DNA from: Flavobacteriales bacterium
GTDB taxonomy: Bacteria > Bacteroidota > Bacteroidia > Flavobacteriales_D > Sanyastnellaceae
Direction: 5' to 3'
NCBI GenBank assembly: GCA_029238785.1
Contig: JAQWFN010000079.1
Location: 1-43,209, forward strand
Length of the DNA: 43,209 bases
Of the stretch, positions 25,429 to 35,211 are shown in pieces. The notes under the pieces were generated by a model that saw nothing but the letters and a program-made list of their open reading frames with translations, was not told where the DNA came from and made no database searches. Made by a program: the position numbers and the translations under genes. How positions within the stretch are numbered: the stretch's first letter is position 1; every line of letters begins with the position of its first letter.

Positions 25429-26201
25429 TTGTACTTTTATCACCTGCCAAAACACTGGATTTTGAGTCAGAAGCAGTGACAAGCAGTGCTAGTCAGCCAG
25501 AATTTCTTGAAGAAGCCAGTCAGCTCATCGCGAAGCTGAAAAAATTAAGCTCAAAGCAGATTCAAAGCTTGATGAGTGTTAACCCAGACATTGCTGAGCT
25601 CAATGTTCAACGTTTTCAAACTTGGGAAACTCCTTTTCACAACGGAAATGCCAAACAAGCCATGCTCTCTTTTACAGGAGAAGTCTATCGCGGTTTGAAC
25701 GCCAATACCTTTAACGAACCTGATTTTGAATTTGCTCAAGCACACATCAGAATCCTCTCCGGATTGTACGGTGTTCTTAAACCCCTCGACCTCATTCAAC
25801 CCTACCGTTTAGAAATGGGAACTTCGTTAAAGTACAACGCAAAATTGAGCAATCTTTATCAATTTTGGGGAGATAAAATAAAAGATTACTTCGAGTCAGA
25901 AAACATTGAAAATCAAGCAATAATAAACCTCAGCTCGAATGAATACTTTAAGTCAGTTCGGCCCAAAGAAATCAAGAATAGAATCATCCATTGCCATTTC
26001 AAAGATTTCAAAAACGGTGAGTACAAAATGCTCATGACCTACGCTAAGAATGCTCGTGGTGCAATGGCCAGATATATCGTCAAAAATCAAATCGAAAGCA
26101 TCGAAGGATTGAAGGGCTTTGATTTGAATGGCTACAGTTTTAATGCGAATTTATCAGATGAAACCAACTTCACGTTTACGCGTGATCAAATACTAAATTA
26201 A
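25425..26201 (+). CDS. yaaA: YaaA family protein (peroxide stress, iron)
   Basis: The protein has 258 residues and matches YaaA (UPF0246): MIVLLSPAKTLDF at the N-terminus, the LMSVNPDIAELNVQRFQ region, SGLYGVLKPLDLIQPYRLEMG, and NLSSNEYFKSV near residue 165. E. coli YaaA lowers intracellular free iron during peroxide stress, reducing Fenton damage; DNA binding has been reported for family members. It overlaps the CvfB-like gene by four nt and the FKBP gene by one (TAATG), so it is in the middle of a coupled unit. Confidence 0.93.
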   Translation: MIVLLSPAKTLDFESEAVTSSASQPEFLEEASQLIAKLKKLSSKQIQSLMSVNPDIAELNVQRFQTWETPFHNGNAKQAMLSFTGEVYRGLNANTFNEPDFEFAQAHIRILSGLYGVLKPLDLIQPYRLEMGTSLKYNAKLSNLYQFWGDKIKDYFESENIENQAIINLSSNEYFKSVRPKEIKNRIIHCHFKDFKNGEYKMLMTYAKNARGAMARYIVKNQIESIEGLKGFDLNGYSFNANLSDETNFTFTRDQILN

Positions 26202-26899
26202 TGATCAAAAAAGGACTACTCTTTATTGTTGGCGCGGGCCTAATTATGGCTTCTTGCAGTACAACAAATCAAACTACACCAAGCTCTTCGAGCTTAAACA
26301 CTGAAAACGATTCTTTGAGCTACGCCATTGGTGTGTCTATGGGTGGAATGATGAAAGCTCAGGGCTTGGATTCATTGGATACAGATCTCATTGCTCTAGG
26401 TATCCGTGAATTGTATCAAGACACTGCTGTTATGACTCCTGAATCGGCTGATGCTTACACCCGAAATCAACTTCAAAAGCGACAAGATGCTCGCGATATG
26501 GCTGCAATGGCTGAGGGCTTGAATTGGTTGGCTGAAAATGCTACTCAGGAAGGCGTTATTACTTTGCCAAGCGGACTACAATACAAGGTGATTACAGAAG
26601 GAACTGGTGCTTCTCCTGATGGAAACGACCGTGTTACTGTTGATTACAGAGGTACCTTAATTGATGGAACCCAATTCGACAGTTCTTACGATAGAGGAAA
26701 CCCAGCAACATTCCAATTGACGCAAGTTATTCGCGGATGGACAGAAGGAATTCCAACCATGACAGAAGGTGGAAAAACCATGTTCTACATCCCTTCTGAT
26801 TTGGCTTATGGAAACCGTGCTGCCCCGGGCGGACAAATTCCAGCGAATTCTATTTTGATTTTCGAAGTTGAATTGCACAATGTTGAATCAGTAGATTAA
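26201..26899 (+). CDS. FKBP-type peptidyl-prolyl isomerase lipoprotein (FkpA/Mip-like)
   Basis: The protein has 232 residues. A lipoprotein signal (MIKKGLLFIVGAGLIMASC, Cys19) is followed by a Ser/Thr linker, a helical dimerisation region like that of Mip/FkpA (SLSYAIGVSMGGMMKAQGLD) and a C-terminal FKBP domain (about 125-230). That domain has the expected VTVDYRGTLIDGTQFDSSY, VIRGWTEGIPTMTEGGK, IPSDLAYGNRAAPGGQIP and SILIFEVEL. It catalyses cis-trans isomerisation at proline and probably chaperones folding of exported proteins in the periplasm, which suits an organism with many secreted proteins. Start is inside the yaaA stop. Confidence 0.93.
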   Translation: MIKKGLLFIVGAGLIMASCSTTNQTTPSSSSLNTENDSLSYAIGVSMGGMMKAQGLDSLDTDLIALGIRELYQDTAVMTPESADAYTRNQLQKRQDARDMAAMAEGLNWLAENATQEGVITLPSGLQYKVITEGTGASPDGNDRVTVDYRGTLIDGTQFDSSYDRGNPATFQLTQVIRGWTEGIPTMTEGGKTMFYIPSDLAYGNRAAPGGQIPANSILIFEVELHNVESVD

Positions 26900-26907
26900 T
26901 TGCCCTT

Positions 26908-27696
26908 ATGATTGGAGGCGTCATCGCGATTTCTGTAATTGTGCTCGTCATCTGGCAAGTGCTTTACTTCGCGAAGAAAAGAAAGCTTCGCCAATCTTCA
27001 GTTCCAGAAAATTTCCCACCCGCTTGGACCGACTTCTTGGTCAAGCGGGTGGCTTTTTTTAGAGGGCTTAACGAAGTTCAAAAACGCGACTTCGAACAAG
27101 CCGTATTGGGCTTTTTTCGGGAGGTAATTATTAGTCCCGTCAAAACCAAAATCACCCAAGAAGACCGCCTTTTGGTAGGTGCTGCAGCCATCATTCCCAT
27201 TTTCTTTTTAGGAGAGCGCTCCTACCCTAACTTGCGAGAAGTCTTAATCTACCCCAGCGCCTTTGATGAGAGGCACCAGTTTGCAAACAAACAGGGTCGA
27301 ATTGCAGGTATGGTTGGAAACGGTTACATGAACGGCACCATGATCCTCTCAAAAACCAGTATACTAGGTGGTTTCATGAATAATAAAGACGGCAACAATA
27401 CCGCCATTCATGAATTTGTGCACCTCATCGATGGATGGGATGGTGAAATTGATGGAATTCCCAGCGCCATCATAGATAAGCCGCTTATTCTTCCTTGGAT
27501 TGACGCCATGAAACAGGGCATTGACGACATTCGCAAAAACGAAAGCAATATCGACGACTATGGAGGAACCAACAGTGCTGAATTTCTTGCTGTTTGTTCA
27601 GAATACCTTTTTGAGAACCCTGCCCGCCTCAAAAGAGAACATCCCGAAGTGCATCGTTTGCTCCACAAAATGTTTCATCCAGAGCTTAATAAATAG
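26908..27696 (+). CDS. MtfA-like M90-family zinc peptidase with N-terminal membrane helix
   Basis: The protein has 262 residues. An N-terminal membrane helix (MIGGVIAISVIVLVIWQVLYF) precedes an M90 peptidase domain. It shows the zinc site HEFVHLID and the downstream AEFLAVCSEYLFE, whose Glu is the likely third ligand. Typical elements include ITQEDRLLVGAAAIIPIF and NLREVLIYPSAF. E. coli MtfA binds the Mlc repressor and has aminopeptidase activity; Bacteroidota homologues are unstudied as far as I know. The gene starts eight nt after the FKBP stop and closes the probable operon. Confidence 0.9.
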   Translation: MIGGVIAISVIVLVIWQVLYFAKKRKLRQSSVPENFPPAWTDFLVKRVAFFRGLNEVQKRDFEQAVLGFFREVIISPVKTKITQEDRLLVGAAAIIPIFFLGERSYPNLREVLIYPSAFDERHQFANKQGRIAGMVGNGYMNGTMILSKTSILGGFMNNKDGNNTAIHEFVHLIDGWDGEIDGIPSAIIDKPLILPWIDAMKQGIDDIRKNESNIDDYGGTNSAEFLAVCSEYLFENPARLKREHPEVHRLLHKMFHPELNK

Positions 27697-27770
27697 ACCC
27701 TTTTTGGTGTAACCTCCTAGGTACTTCTTCAGTATACCTTGTAACGGCAAAATTAAATGTCGTCACTAAA

Positions 27771-30700
27771 ATGAAGCAATTCCTCCTTCTCACCAGTATA
27801 TTTTTCATCGCTACAGGCCTTGGTTTTTCGCAAGCACCAACTTCTTCTTGTGGTTCGGATCAAGTGATGCAGCGCATGATGGATGCCGATTCTAACTACG
27901 TCAGAAACATCTTCATTCTGAACAAACGTGCCCGTGCTTTAGATAGATTACCGGCCAATGAGCGGAGCAATGAAATCCATACCATTCCGATTGTTTTTCA
28001 CATCATTCATGAAGGAGAAGCTGTAGGTCAAGGTTCAAACTTATCCGATGAGCAAGTCTTGAGTGCACTTACTGCCTTGAATGAGGACTTTAGAAAGATT
28101 CAAGGATCGAATGGAGATGGTGATGGTGCAGACGTAGGGATTGAGTTTTGTTTGGCAAAAAGAACCCCAGAAGGAGATGCTACAAATGGCATTGTTCGCG
28201 TTGATGGCAGCGTGGTTCCAAACTACGCCGAAGAAGGAATTCGCGCATCAGGTGATCAAGGAGCACCTGAACTTGAGGTAAAAGCACTTTCCACTTGGCC
28301 AAGAGAAGACTACCTCAATATTTGGGTAGTGAATGAGATTGAAAACAATGATGCTTTAAACGGCATTCAAGGATATGCTTACTTCCCAATTAATAATCCC
28401 GTAGACGGCGTTGTTATGCTTCATAACGCAGTGGGAACCATTGGGAACATCAAGCCAAATACCGCACTTAATAGAACTTTGAGCCATGAAGTTGGGCACT
28501 ATTTAGGGCTCTACCATACTTTTCACAACACCAACGATTGTGCTGCAGAAGTGAATTGTGAAAGCCAAGGCGATCGTGTTTGCGATACGCCTGTTACCAC
28601 ACTAGCTGTTAGTTGTGCCAATCCTGCTTGCGGTGGAACACAACAAACCGAAAATTACATGGACTACACGGCAGAATCTTGCCGAAACATGTTCACTGAA
28701 GGACAAAAAACAAGAATGAGAAGCACCTTGGAAAATGAGCGTACCTCAATCCTTTCAAGTGCTGGATGTGTTCCTGTAACAGATTACGATCTTGCAATTA
28801 CCGAAATTACCTCACCTACGCAAAGTTCTTGTTACAATGAAATTACACCGCGCGTTAGAATGACCAATTACGGTAATGAAAACATCAGCGCAGCGAGCAT
28901 TACTTATGGCATCGATGGTACTTATGATTTTAGCTTCTCTTGGTCGGGTAACTTGACGAGTGGAAGTTCAATTCTTATCGACCTACCTAGCATTACCAGT
29001 CCGGTAGGAACCCACTTCTTCAATGCACGCACAAACAACCCATCTGGTCAGCCCGACCAAAACGAAAGCAACGATGCGCTTAGCGGAGAATACACCATTG
29101 CTAATGGTGCAACCTTTGATCTCGCGGTTTCTTTAGATTATTTCGGTACAGAAAACACCTGGAGCATTGTTGATGAAAACGGAACCGAAGTGGCAAACGG
29201 CGGACCTTACATCAATAATAATCAAGGACTTGTGATGAACGAATCTGTTTGCCTCAATACCGGCTGTTATACACTATGGTTTTTCGATGTTTATGGTGAT
29301 GGGATGAGTTTCACCAACGGATCTTACACCTTTACTGATGCCGACAACAACATTATCGCCTCCAATTCTGGAAACTTTGGAGATGAAGCCTCACACCCGT
29401 TTTGTGTAGAATTTGAAAACCCTGCTGTTGCACTCCTAGCAGATTTCAGTGCAAGCCAGACGACGATTTGCGCCGGAGCTTCAGTGAACTTCCAAAACGC
29501 TAGTCTTAATGAACCGAGCACCTGGACTTGGAGTTTCCCTGGAGGAAGTCCATCAAGCAGCTCACAAGTCAACCCACAAAACATCACTTACGCCACAGCG
29601 GGCACATACCAAGTTAGCCTCACCGTGAGCAATGACGCAGGTACAGATACAGAAACGAAAACAGCTTTTATTACAGTTGGCTCGGCTCCAAACATTAGTG
29701 TTAATGCGCTTAACCCAAGTTGTGCCGGACTCAATAATGGAAGCATTAGTCTTAGTGGAGTTCCATCTGGAAGCACCGTTTCTTGGAATACAGGAGCAAG
29801 CGGAAACAACTTGAGCGGATTAGCTGCTGGCACCTATACAGCAAACATTAATACCAGTAATGGCTGCACGGCAAGCGTAAATGCAGGTCTTAGCTCTCCA
29901 ACAGCCTTAAATGCAAACCTCAGCGCAAACGCTCCTTCTTGTTTTGGTGAGAATGACGGAAGTATACAAGCCAATGTTAGTGGTGGAACATCACCTTATT
30001 CCTTTAACTGGAGCAATGGTGGCAGCAATAATCAAATCACAAATCTAATTGCTGGAAACTACTCTTGTAATATTAGTGATGCCAACGGCTGTAGCACAAC
30101 ACTGAATCAAGTTTTGAGTGAACCAAATGAGTTGGAAGCCAACTTGAGTGTTTTAAACATCTCTTGTGATGGATCTTTAGGTTCGGCTAGCATTGCTCCA
30201 ATTGGAGGAACACCACCTTACACTGTCTTTTGGAGTACCAACCAATCATCTATGGGAATTGATCAACTTCAAGCAGGTAGCTACACCGTAAGTATTTTTG
30301 ATGCTAATGCCTGTAATACCAGCGAAAGCTTCACTATTGTTGATGGAAACGAATTGAACATCATCCCAAGCATTACGGGCGTTTCTTGTTCTGGTAATAA
30401 CGATGGGGCCATAAGTATCGACATCTACGGCGGAAATGGTAATTACAGCATTTCTTGGTCGAATGGAGGCAACAGCACAAGCATCAACAACCTGAGCGCA
30501 GGAACATATAATGTTAATGTAATTGATGGTAATGGATGTATGGGTGAAGCAAGCTTTGTGGTAGCTCAAAGCAATCCCATCAACATGAGTATTTTTAAGT
30601 CAGACATCTCATGCAACGGCTTAAGTGATGGAGAAGCGCAAGCAAGTATCAGTGGTGGAACACCTCCATATGATTTAACTTGGTCTAACGGCTCCACTAA

Positions 30701-31895
30701 TTCAAGCATCTCCAACCTCAGCGCAGGCAGCTACAACCTTCAAGTGACCGATGCCAATGGCTGCGAGAGCAATGAATCAATCACGATTGTTGAACCAAGT
30801 GTATTGAATGCGTCTATTTCTTTGTTATCGAATGAGACTTGTGTTGGAAACGACGGTTCTCTTGCAGTTAACATCCTTGGAGGAACTCCAGCTTACACCA
30901 TCACTTGGAACACAGGAGCAAACGGAACTACCCTTCTCAACCTTAGTGCAAATACCTACTCTGCAACTATTGTTGATGGTGGTGGCTGTAGCACAAATGC
31001 AAGTGGAACAGTGAATTATGATTGCGTTAATGAACTTCAATCTTCGATGTTGATTGATGAAGATTGTGGAGCCATGGACCTTCAATTGAGTGAATACATC
31101 ACCTGTGAAGCAGTTGAAGGAGCGGAAATGTACCAGTGGAAAGTAGAAAACCTCGCTGCTGGTTTATATAGCGAAAGCTACACGATGGGAAACAATCCGA
31201 ACCTCCTTTTGAGTGAAATTGATGATTTTGAATATGGCATGAATGCACAAGTAAGCATCCGTGTTCAGAAACAAGGAAATTGGTCGGCATACGGCGAAGC
31301 ATGCACCATTGCTACAAGTCAAGATGTTCCAATGAGCTTGCTGTTCAAATCAGACTGTGGTGCCATTTTGGAATTACAAGACCAGTTGAACTGCACTCCT
31401 GTTGCGGGAGCATACGCTTATGAATGGGAAATTTCAAGTGCTGAAGAAAGCGCGATTTACCAGAGCTATGTGAATTTGCTCAATCTTGATCCAAGCATGG
31501 GATTCCTTCCTGGAGGAGAGTACGATGTTCGTGTTCGTGTACAGGTTGGAAATCTTTTTAGCGAATGGAGCAGCGCATGTACCATTAGCTTTGAGAACAC
31601 TTCTGACCTTGAAAATTTAGGTGATAACACCAGTGGATTCCGAATTTATCCTAATCCATCAAATGGAGAAGAAATTTCTTTCGAAATGTGGAACCTTTCA
31701 GGAAGCCTTGACGTAATAGTATTCAAGGTCTTCGATACAGGAGGAAAGTTGATTGAAAACATTCAGCTTTCTCCGATGGGAGCCCCCAAGTTCACCACCA
31801 CCTACCGCTTTGGTCGACGCCTCGCAGCGGGAATGTACTTTGTACAATACCAGCTTGGAAACGACCTCAAAGAGGAGAAGTTGATTGTTAGATGA
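27771..31895 (+). CDS. Secreted M43 metalloprotease with SprB-like repeats and T9SS type A domain
   Basis: The protein has 1374 residues with a signal peptide (MKQFLLLTSIFFIATGLGFSQ). The M43 (pappalysin/cytophagalysin) domain spans about 60-330, with zinc motif SHEVGHYLGLYHTF (H239, E240, H243, H249) and a Met-turn region ENYMDYT. A CARDB-like segment, a DVYGDGM beta module and a PKD domain (about 550-640) follow. Six roughly 70-residue SprB-like repeats come next (GGTSPYSFNWSNG, NLIAGNYSCNISDANGC and similar). The end is a type A sorting domain (FRIYPNPSNGEEISFEMW ... KLIVR). It should be exported by the T9SS and held at the cell surface or released. The protease acts on extracellular proteins; the repeats may serve adhesion. 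Both are inference from family. Confidence 0.94.
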   Translation: MKQFLLLTSIFFIATGLGFSQAPTSSCGSDQVMQRMMDADSNYVRNIFILNKRARALDRLPANERSNEIHTIPIVFHIIHEGEAVGQGSNLSDEQVLSALTALNEDFRKIQGSNGDGDGADVGIEFCLAKRTPEGDATNGIVRVDGSVVPNYAEEGIRASGDQGAPELEVKALSTWPREDYLNIWVVNEIENNDALNGIQGYAYFPINNPVDGVVMLHNAVGTIGNIKPNTALNRTLSHEVGHYLGLYHTFHNTNDCAAEVNCESQGDRVCDTPVTTLAVSCANPACGGTQQTENYMDYTAESCRNMFTEGQKTRMRSTLENERTSILSSAGCVPVTDYDLAITEITSPTQSSCYNEITPRVRMTNYGNENISAASITYGIDGTYDFSFSWSGNLTSGSSILIDLPSITSPVGTHFFNARTNNPSGQPDQNESNDALSGEYTIANGATFDLAVSLDYFGTENTWSIVDENGTEVANGGPYINNNQGLVMNESVCLNTGCYTLWFFDVYGDGMSFTNGSYTFTDADNNIIASNSGNFGDEASHPFCVEFENPAVALLADFSASQTTICAGASVNFQNASLNEPSTWTWSFPGGSPSSSSQVNPQNITYATAGTYQVSLTVSNDAGTDTETKTAFITVGSAPNISVNALNPSCAGLNNGSISLSGVPSGSTVSWNTGASGNNLSGLAAGTYTANINTSNGCTASVNAGLSSPTALNANLSANAPSCFGENDGSIQANVSGGTSPYSFNWSNGGSNNQITNLIAGNYSCNISDANGCSTTLNQVLSEPNELEANLSVLNISCDGSLGSASIAPIGGTPPYTVFWSTNQSSMGIDQLQAGSYTVSIFDANACNTSESFTIVDGNELNIIPSITGVSCSGNNDGAISIDIYGGNGNYSISWSNGGNSTSINNLSAGTYNVNVIDGNGCMGEASFVVAQSNPINMSIFKSDISCNGLSDGEAQASISGGTPPYDLTWSNGSTNSSISNLSAGSYNLQVTDANGCESNESITIVEPSVLNASISLLSNETCVGNDGSLAVNILGGTPAYTITWNTGANGTTLLNLSANTYSATIVDGGGCSTNASGTVNYDCVNELQSSMLIDEDCGAMDLQLSEYITCEAVEGAEMYQWKVENLAAGLYSESYTMGNNPNLLLSEIDDFEYGMNAQVSIRVQKQGNWSAYGEACTIATSQDVPMSLLFKSDCGAILELQDQLNCTPVAGAYAYEWEISSAEESAIYQSYVNLLNLDPSMGFLPGGEYDVRVRVQVGNLFSEWSSACTISFENTSDLENLGDNTSGFRIYPNPSNGEEISFEMWNLSGSLDVIVFKVFDTGGKLIENIQLSPMGAPKFTTTYRFGRRLAAGMYFVQYQLGNDLKEEKLIVR

Positions 31896-31927
31896 TATAG
31901 GGTGGAGACCAATTTACTTGGTCAAAG

Positions 31928-31964
31928 AAAGGCCCGCTTTTCCTTACGGAGAGCGGGCTTTTTG
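31928..31964 (+). terminator. Rho-independent terminator after the M43 gene, possibly bidirectional
   Basis: GCCCGCT (31932-31938) pairs with AGCGGGC (31952-31958), followed by TTTTT on the plus strand. The minus strand has a weaker T-rich tail, so it may also serve the convergent SRPBCC gene, which ends at 31991. Confidence 0.8.
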
Positions 31965-31990
31965 ATGCTTATACTTTTTTCTTATCGAAG

Positions 31991-32992
31991 CTACTCTATA
32001 GGGTAGACAATCAGGGTTTCGTATTCTTCCGGACCATTAAGATCGGCTGGATCATTGATGTAGGCCTCGTATGGAGAGTGGCGGATTTGAAAGCCATGCT
32101 TCATCACATAGTCGTCAAGTTTCTCCCAAGTGCTTGCAGTTGTTTCATACGGACCAACATGCAAAGCGCTAAGGGCTCTTCCTCCAGCAATAAAACCTAA
32201 GTGAAAACTGGAATCGATGGATACACTATCAGCAATTGGAAAAGCGAATTCGGCGTCCATGCTTCCCTCCTTATACTCATGAACGATGAACATTGGAGCA
32301 CCATTCATTTGTCCTTCAGCCAGAGCCAAAGCTTCGCCAAGTTTTCCATAAGCCATTTCATACATTGTTCCGTCCATCAAATCACTCTCCAAAACTTCCT
32401 TCATCCTTAAGCCGATGTACCACTGGTCTTGAAGCACCATCATATCGCCCTCAAATCGTTCCTGACTTTCGATAAAGGCTTTTAATTGTTCGAGACTGTG
32501 TTTATAATCTTTACGCACATTTTTCTCCACTTGAAAGGCCATCATAAAGAACCTACCCACAAATGGAATGTCTTCTTGATCCATGGTCCAAGTTACTTCG
32601 CTTCCCCCATCCTTCTCTTCAATCCACCATTCAGCAAAACTCGAATCTTCCATCCCCTCAAACTTCATTTCCATTTTCATGTGTTTGCCCGGACTTGCTT
32701 CTATAATGGTTTGCGTTCCATTGCCTTCGTTCGCGCTTTTCCAGGTATTGATCGCCCCCAGCCCTTTCTCTGACCCCGAATATTCATGAATCATAGCAGT
32801 GTCTCTGGTTTGCCAAGCGCCCCATTCTTCCCAAGTTTTAAGGTCTGAAATGGTTTGATAGACTTCCATGGGCGATGCTTCTATTTGCACGCTTTCTTTA
32901 ACATGCATTGCTTTTGGTCCGGCCGCTGCGATAACAAGAAATGCCAACACAATCACAGCCAAAACCATGAGGATGATTTTTAATACTTTCAT
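31991..32992 (-). CDS. Membrane-anchored SRPBCC plus GyrI-like ligand-binding protein
   Basis: The protein has 333 residues from ATG 32992. An N-terminal hydrophobic helix (MKVLKIILMVLAVIVLAFLV) is followed by a SRPBCC/polyketide-cyclase-like domain (about 30-175: EASPMEVYQTISDLKTWEEWGAW, ending FMMAFQVEKNVRKDYKHSLEQLK). A GyrI-like small-molecule-binding domain follows (about 180-333: GGRALSALHVGPYETTASTW and the ending YETLIVYP). Both parts form hydrophobic pockets, so binding of a lipid or other small ligand is a reasonable guess. This pairing is common in Bacteroidota but its role is not established. The gene is divergent from the DUF819 gene, with 88 nt between starts. Confidence 0.88.
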   Translation of the reverse strand: MKVLKIILMVLAVIVLAFLVIAAAGPKAMHVKESVQIEASPMEVYQTISDLKTWEEWGAWQTRDTAMIHEYSGSEKGLGAINTWKSANEGNGTQTIIEASPGKHMKMEMKFEGMEDSSFAEWWIEEKDGGSEVTWTMDQEDIPFVGRFFMMAFQVEKNVRKDYKHSLEQLKAFIESQERFEGDMMVLQDQWYIGLRMKEVLESDLMDGTMYEMAYGKLGEALALAEGQMNGAPMFIVHEYKEGSMDAEFAFPIADSVSIDSSFHLGFIAGGRALSALHVGPYETTASTWEKLDDYVMKHGFQIRHSPYEAYINDPADLNGPEEYETLIVYPIE

Positions 32993-33039
32993 TTTAATGG
33001 GTTTAAGGTGTTTAAAACGAATGTAGTAAAACTCCATTA

Positions 33040-33068
33040 TACATTTGCAAGACAAGAATCTAGCTTTG
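33040..33068 (+). promoter_or_regulatory. Two candidate -7 boxes upstream of the DUF819 gene
   Basis: TACATTTG (33040-33047) and TAGCTTTG (33061-33068) both match TAnnTTTG. The second ends 12 nt before the ATG at 33081. Neither has a well-spaced TTG. Confidence 0.4.
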
Positions 33069-33080
33069 TAACTTGCCGCT

Positions 33081-34379
33081 ATGGAAGAAACAATTGAAAA
33101 GATACCACCGTTGATCACTAATGATGCCGTGGTTTTAGGAATTCTACTCGTTATACTTGGTGGTTTATTCTACCTCAACAAGCTAAAGGCCTTTCAACAA
33201 TTCTTTCGCTTTGTTCCCTTATTACTCCTGTGCTATTTCATTCCTGCAATAGTTAATAGCTTGAATATTATTGATGGTGAAACTTCCAATCTCTATTTTG
33301 TTGCTTCGCGATATTTACTTCCAGCAGCGCTTATTTTACTCTGCTTGAGCATTGATTTGAAGGGAATTATTTCTCTCGGACCGAAAGCCATTATCATGTT
33401 CTTCTCGGCAACCGTGGGTATTGTAATTGGTGGTCCGATAGCTCTTTTAGCTGTTTCTGCCATTGAACCCAGTGTTCTGGGCGGAGACGATCCTGAGGCT
33501 TATTGGCGCGGTTTAAGCACCATTGCGGGCAGTTGGATTGGCGGTGGCGCAAATCAAACCGCCATGAAAGAGATTAGTGAAACTACCGACACCCAGTTTT
33601 CTGCAATGATTATTGTTGATGTGGTTGTGGCGAACATTTGGATGGCTGTTCTGCTCATTGGAGCGGGAATGAGTGCTCGTATTGATCGCTGGTTTAAAGC
33701 TGATAACTCGGCTGTTGAAAACCTTAAATCGCGCGTAGAATCGTATCAAGCAAGCATTCAACGCTACACCACGTTCCCCGATTTAATGGTGATTGCTGCC
33801 ATTGCCTTTGGTGGTGTGGCTGTGGCTCATTTGGTGGCTGATGGCCTTTCACCAAGCATCTCAAAAAACTTCAGCGCTATCCTTTCGGAGAACCCTGATT
33901 CTTGGGTTCAGTACTTGAGCTCTCTTGAAAGCGGTTTCTTCTGGCTCATCATTACGGCCACCCTTGTGGGTATTGCTCTGTCGTTCACGAAGGCCCGAAA
34001 TTATGAAGGTGCCGGCTCGTCTAAAATTGGATCGGTATTTCTTTATGTTCTTGTTGGAACCCTCGGAATGAAAATGGATTTGCCCGAGTTGATTAACAAT
34101 TGGGACCAATATTGGGCGGTGATTCTTATTGGTTTGATTTGGATGTTCGTTCACATTGTTTTCTTGCTGATCATGGCCTACATCGTAAAAGCGCCGTTTT
34201 TCTTTGTTGCCGTTGGTAGTCAAGCCAACGTTGGTGGTGCTGCTAGCGCCCCTGTTGTGGCTTCTGCCTTCTCTCCTGCTCTTGCGCCTGTTGGTGTGTT
34301 ATTGGCAGTTCTAGGCTACGCTGTTGGAACAGTTGCAGCGATACTTTGTATGGGAATCATGCACTCCGTTTCGATGTGA
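33081..34379 (+). CDS. DUF819 (YjcL-like) integral membrane protein
   Basis: The protein has 432 residues with about eleven hydrophobic helices and no signal peptide. It matches DUF819 from memory, with the family signature TIAGSWIGGGANQTAM about 150 residues in, and late GSQANVGGAASAPVVASAF and GVLLAVLGYAVG. The Gly-rich paired motifs in the two halves suggest an inverted-repeat transporter. Substrate is unknown. The stop at 34379 is 41 nt before the start of the FrnE-like gene, so the two may be cotranscribed. Confidence 0.88.
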   Translation: MEETIEKIPPLITNDAVVLGILLVILGGLFYLNKLKAFQQFFRFVPLLLLCYFIPAIVNSLNIIDGETSNLYFVASRYLLPAALILLCLSIDLKGIISLGPKAIIMFFSATVGIVIGGPIALLAVSAIEPSVLGGDDPEAYWRGLSTIAGSWIGGGANQTAMKEISETTDTQFSAMIIVDVVVANIWMAVLLIGAGMSARIDRWFKADNSAVENLKSRVESYQASIQRYTTFPDLMVIAAIAFGGVAVAHLVADGLSPSISKNFSAILSENPDSWVQYLSSLESGFFWLIITATLVGIALSFTKARNYEGAGSSKIGSVFLYVLVGTLGMKMDLPELINNWDQYWAVILIGLIWMFVHIVFLLIMAYIVKAPFFFVAVGSQANVGGAASAPVVASAFSPALAPVGVLLAVLGYAVGTVAAILCMGIMHSVSM

Positions 34380-34420
34380 ACATGAGCCGCAAGGCTTTGT
34401 TTTCATATGCAAACAAGAAG

Positions 34421-35131
34421 ATGAAAATAGAAGTGTGGAGCGATACGATTTGTCCGTTTTGTTACATCGGAAAACGCAAGCTAGAAAAGGCTTTGGCGAA
34501 GTTCGGGCATCAAGATGAAATCGTAGTGCTGTGGAAGAGTTTTCAGCTCAACCCTAACATTCCCAAAGATCTCCCTAAATCCACAAACATGATCGCTTAC
34601 TTGGCGGCATCGAAGTCTTGGAGTATCGAAGAATCAAAAGCAGCTCACAAGCATGTGGCTGAGATGGCGGCAAAAGAAGGGCTTAATTATGACTTTGATA
34701 ATGCCATCGTTGCTAATTCTATGGACGCCAATCGTTTCATCCACCTTGCACAACGCTTCGGAGTTCAGAACGAAGCCGAAGAGCTTTTGTTTAAGGCCTA
34801 TTTCACAGAAGGAAAAGACATCGCTGATCTCGAAACCTTGGTTCAAATTGGTGGTGAACTTAAGATTGAAGCTGATGTGGTAAGAGAAGCCATGAATTCT
34901 GATGCCTTTCAACACGCCGTAAACCAAGACATTCAAGAGGCCCAAGCAATTGGTGTTAGGGGTGTTCCCTTTTTTGTTTTTGATCGGAAATTTGCCATTT
35001 CAGGTGCACAAGCCGATGCTGTTTTTGACGATACACTCAAGAGTGCCTTCGAATCGTGGAAGGGGGAAGAACAAACATTCATCAGTCCTGAAAACCAAGG
35101 AGATGCCTGTAGCGTTGATGGCGATTGCTAA
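34421..35131 (+). CDS. DsbA-family oxidoreductase, FrnE-like
   Basis: The protein has 236 residues. ATG 34421 is chosen because the family starts MKIEVWSDTICPFCYIG; an in-frame ATG at 34382 would add a non-homologous leader. The active site is C-P-F-C in a thioredoxin-like fold with a helical insert, and the cis-Pro loop is GVRGVPFFVF followed by ISGAQ. The C-terminus holds a second Cys pair in ACSVDGDC, reminiscent of the extra Cys pair in FrnE. There is no signal peptide, so it should act in the cytoplasm on thiols or disulfides. It lies just downstream of the DUF819 gene. Confidence 0.88.
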   Translation: MKIEVWSDTICPFCYIGKRKLEKALAKFGHQDEIVVLWKSFQLNPNIPKDLPKSTNMIAYLAASKSWSIEESKAAHKHVAEMAAKEGLNYDFDNAIVANSMDANRFIHLAQRFGVQNEAEELLFKAYFTEGKDIADLETLVQIGGELKIEADVVREAMNSDAFQHAVNQDIQEAQAIGVRGVPFFVFDRKFAISGAQADAVFDDTLKSAFESWKGEEQTFISPENQGDACSVDGDC

Positions 35132-35211
35132 TCAGATTTCTCTTACAAACCTTCATGTAACCTATAAGTAGTTCCTGCGTAAACCTCAGAGAAACAAGAA
35201 ATTGTCTGATT

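Noticed and set aside
27697-27770. Terminator or promoter between the MtfA-like and M43 genes
   Set aside because: A CCTAGG palindrome and an imperfect box (TATACCTTG) are present, but there is no T-run and the box does not fit the spacing.
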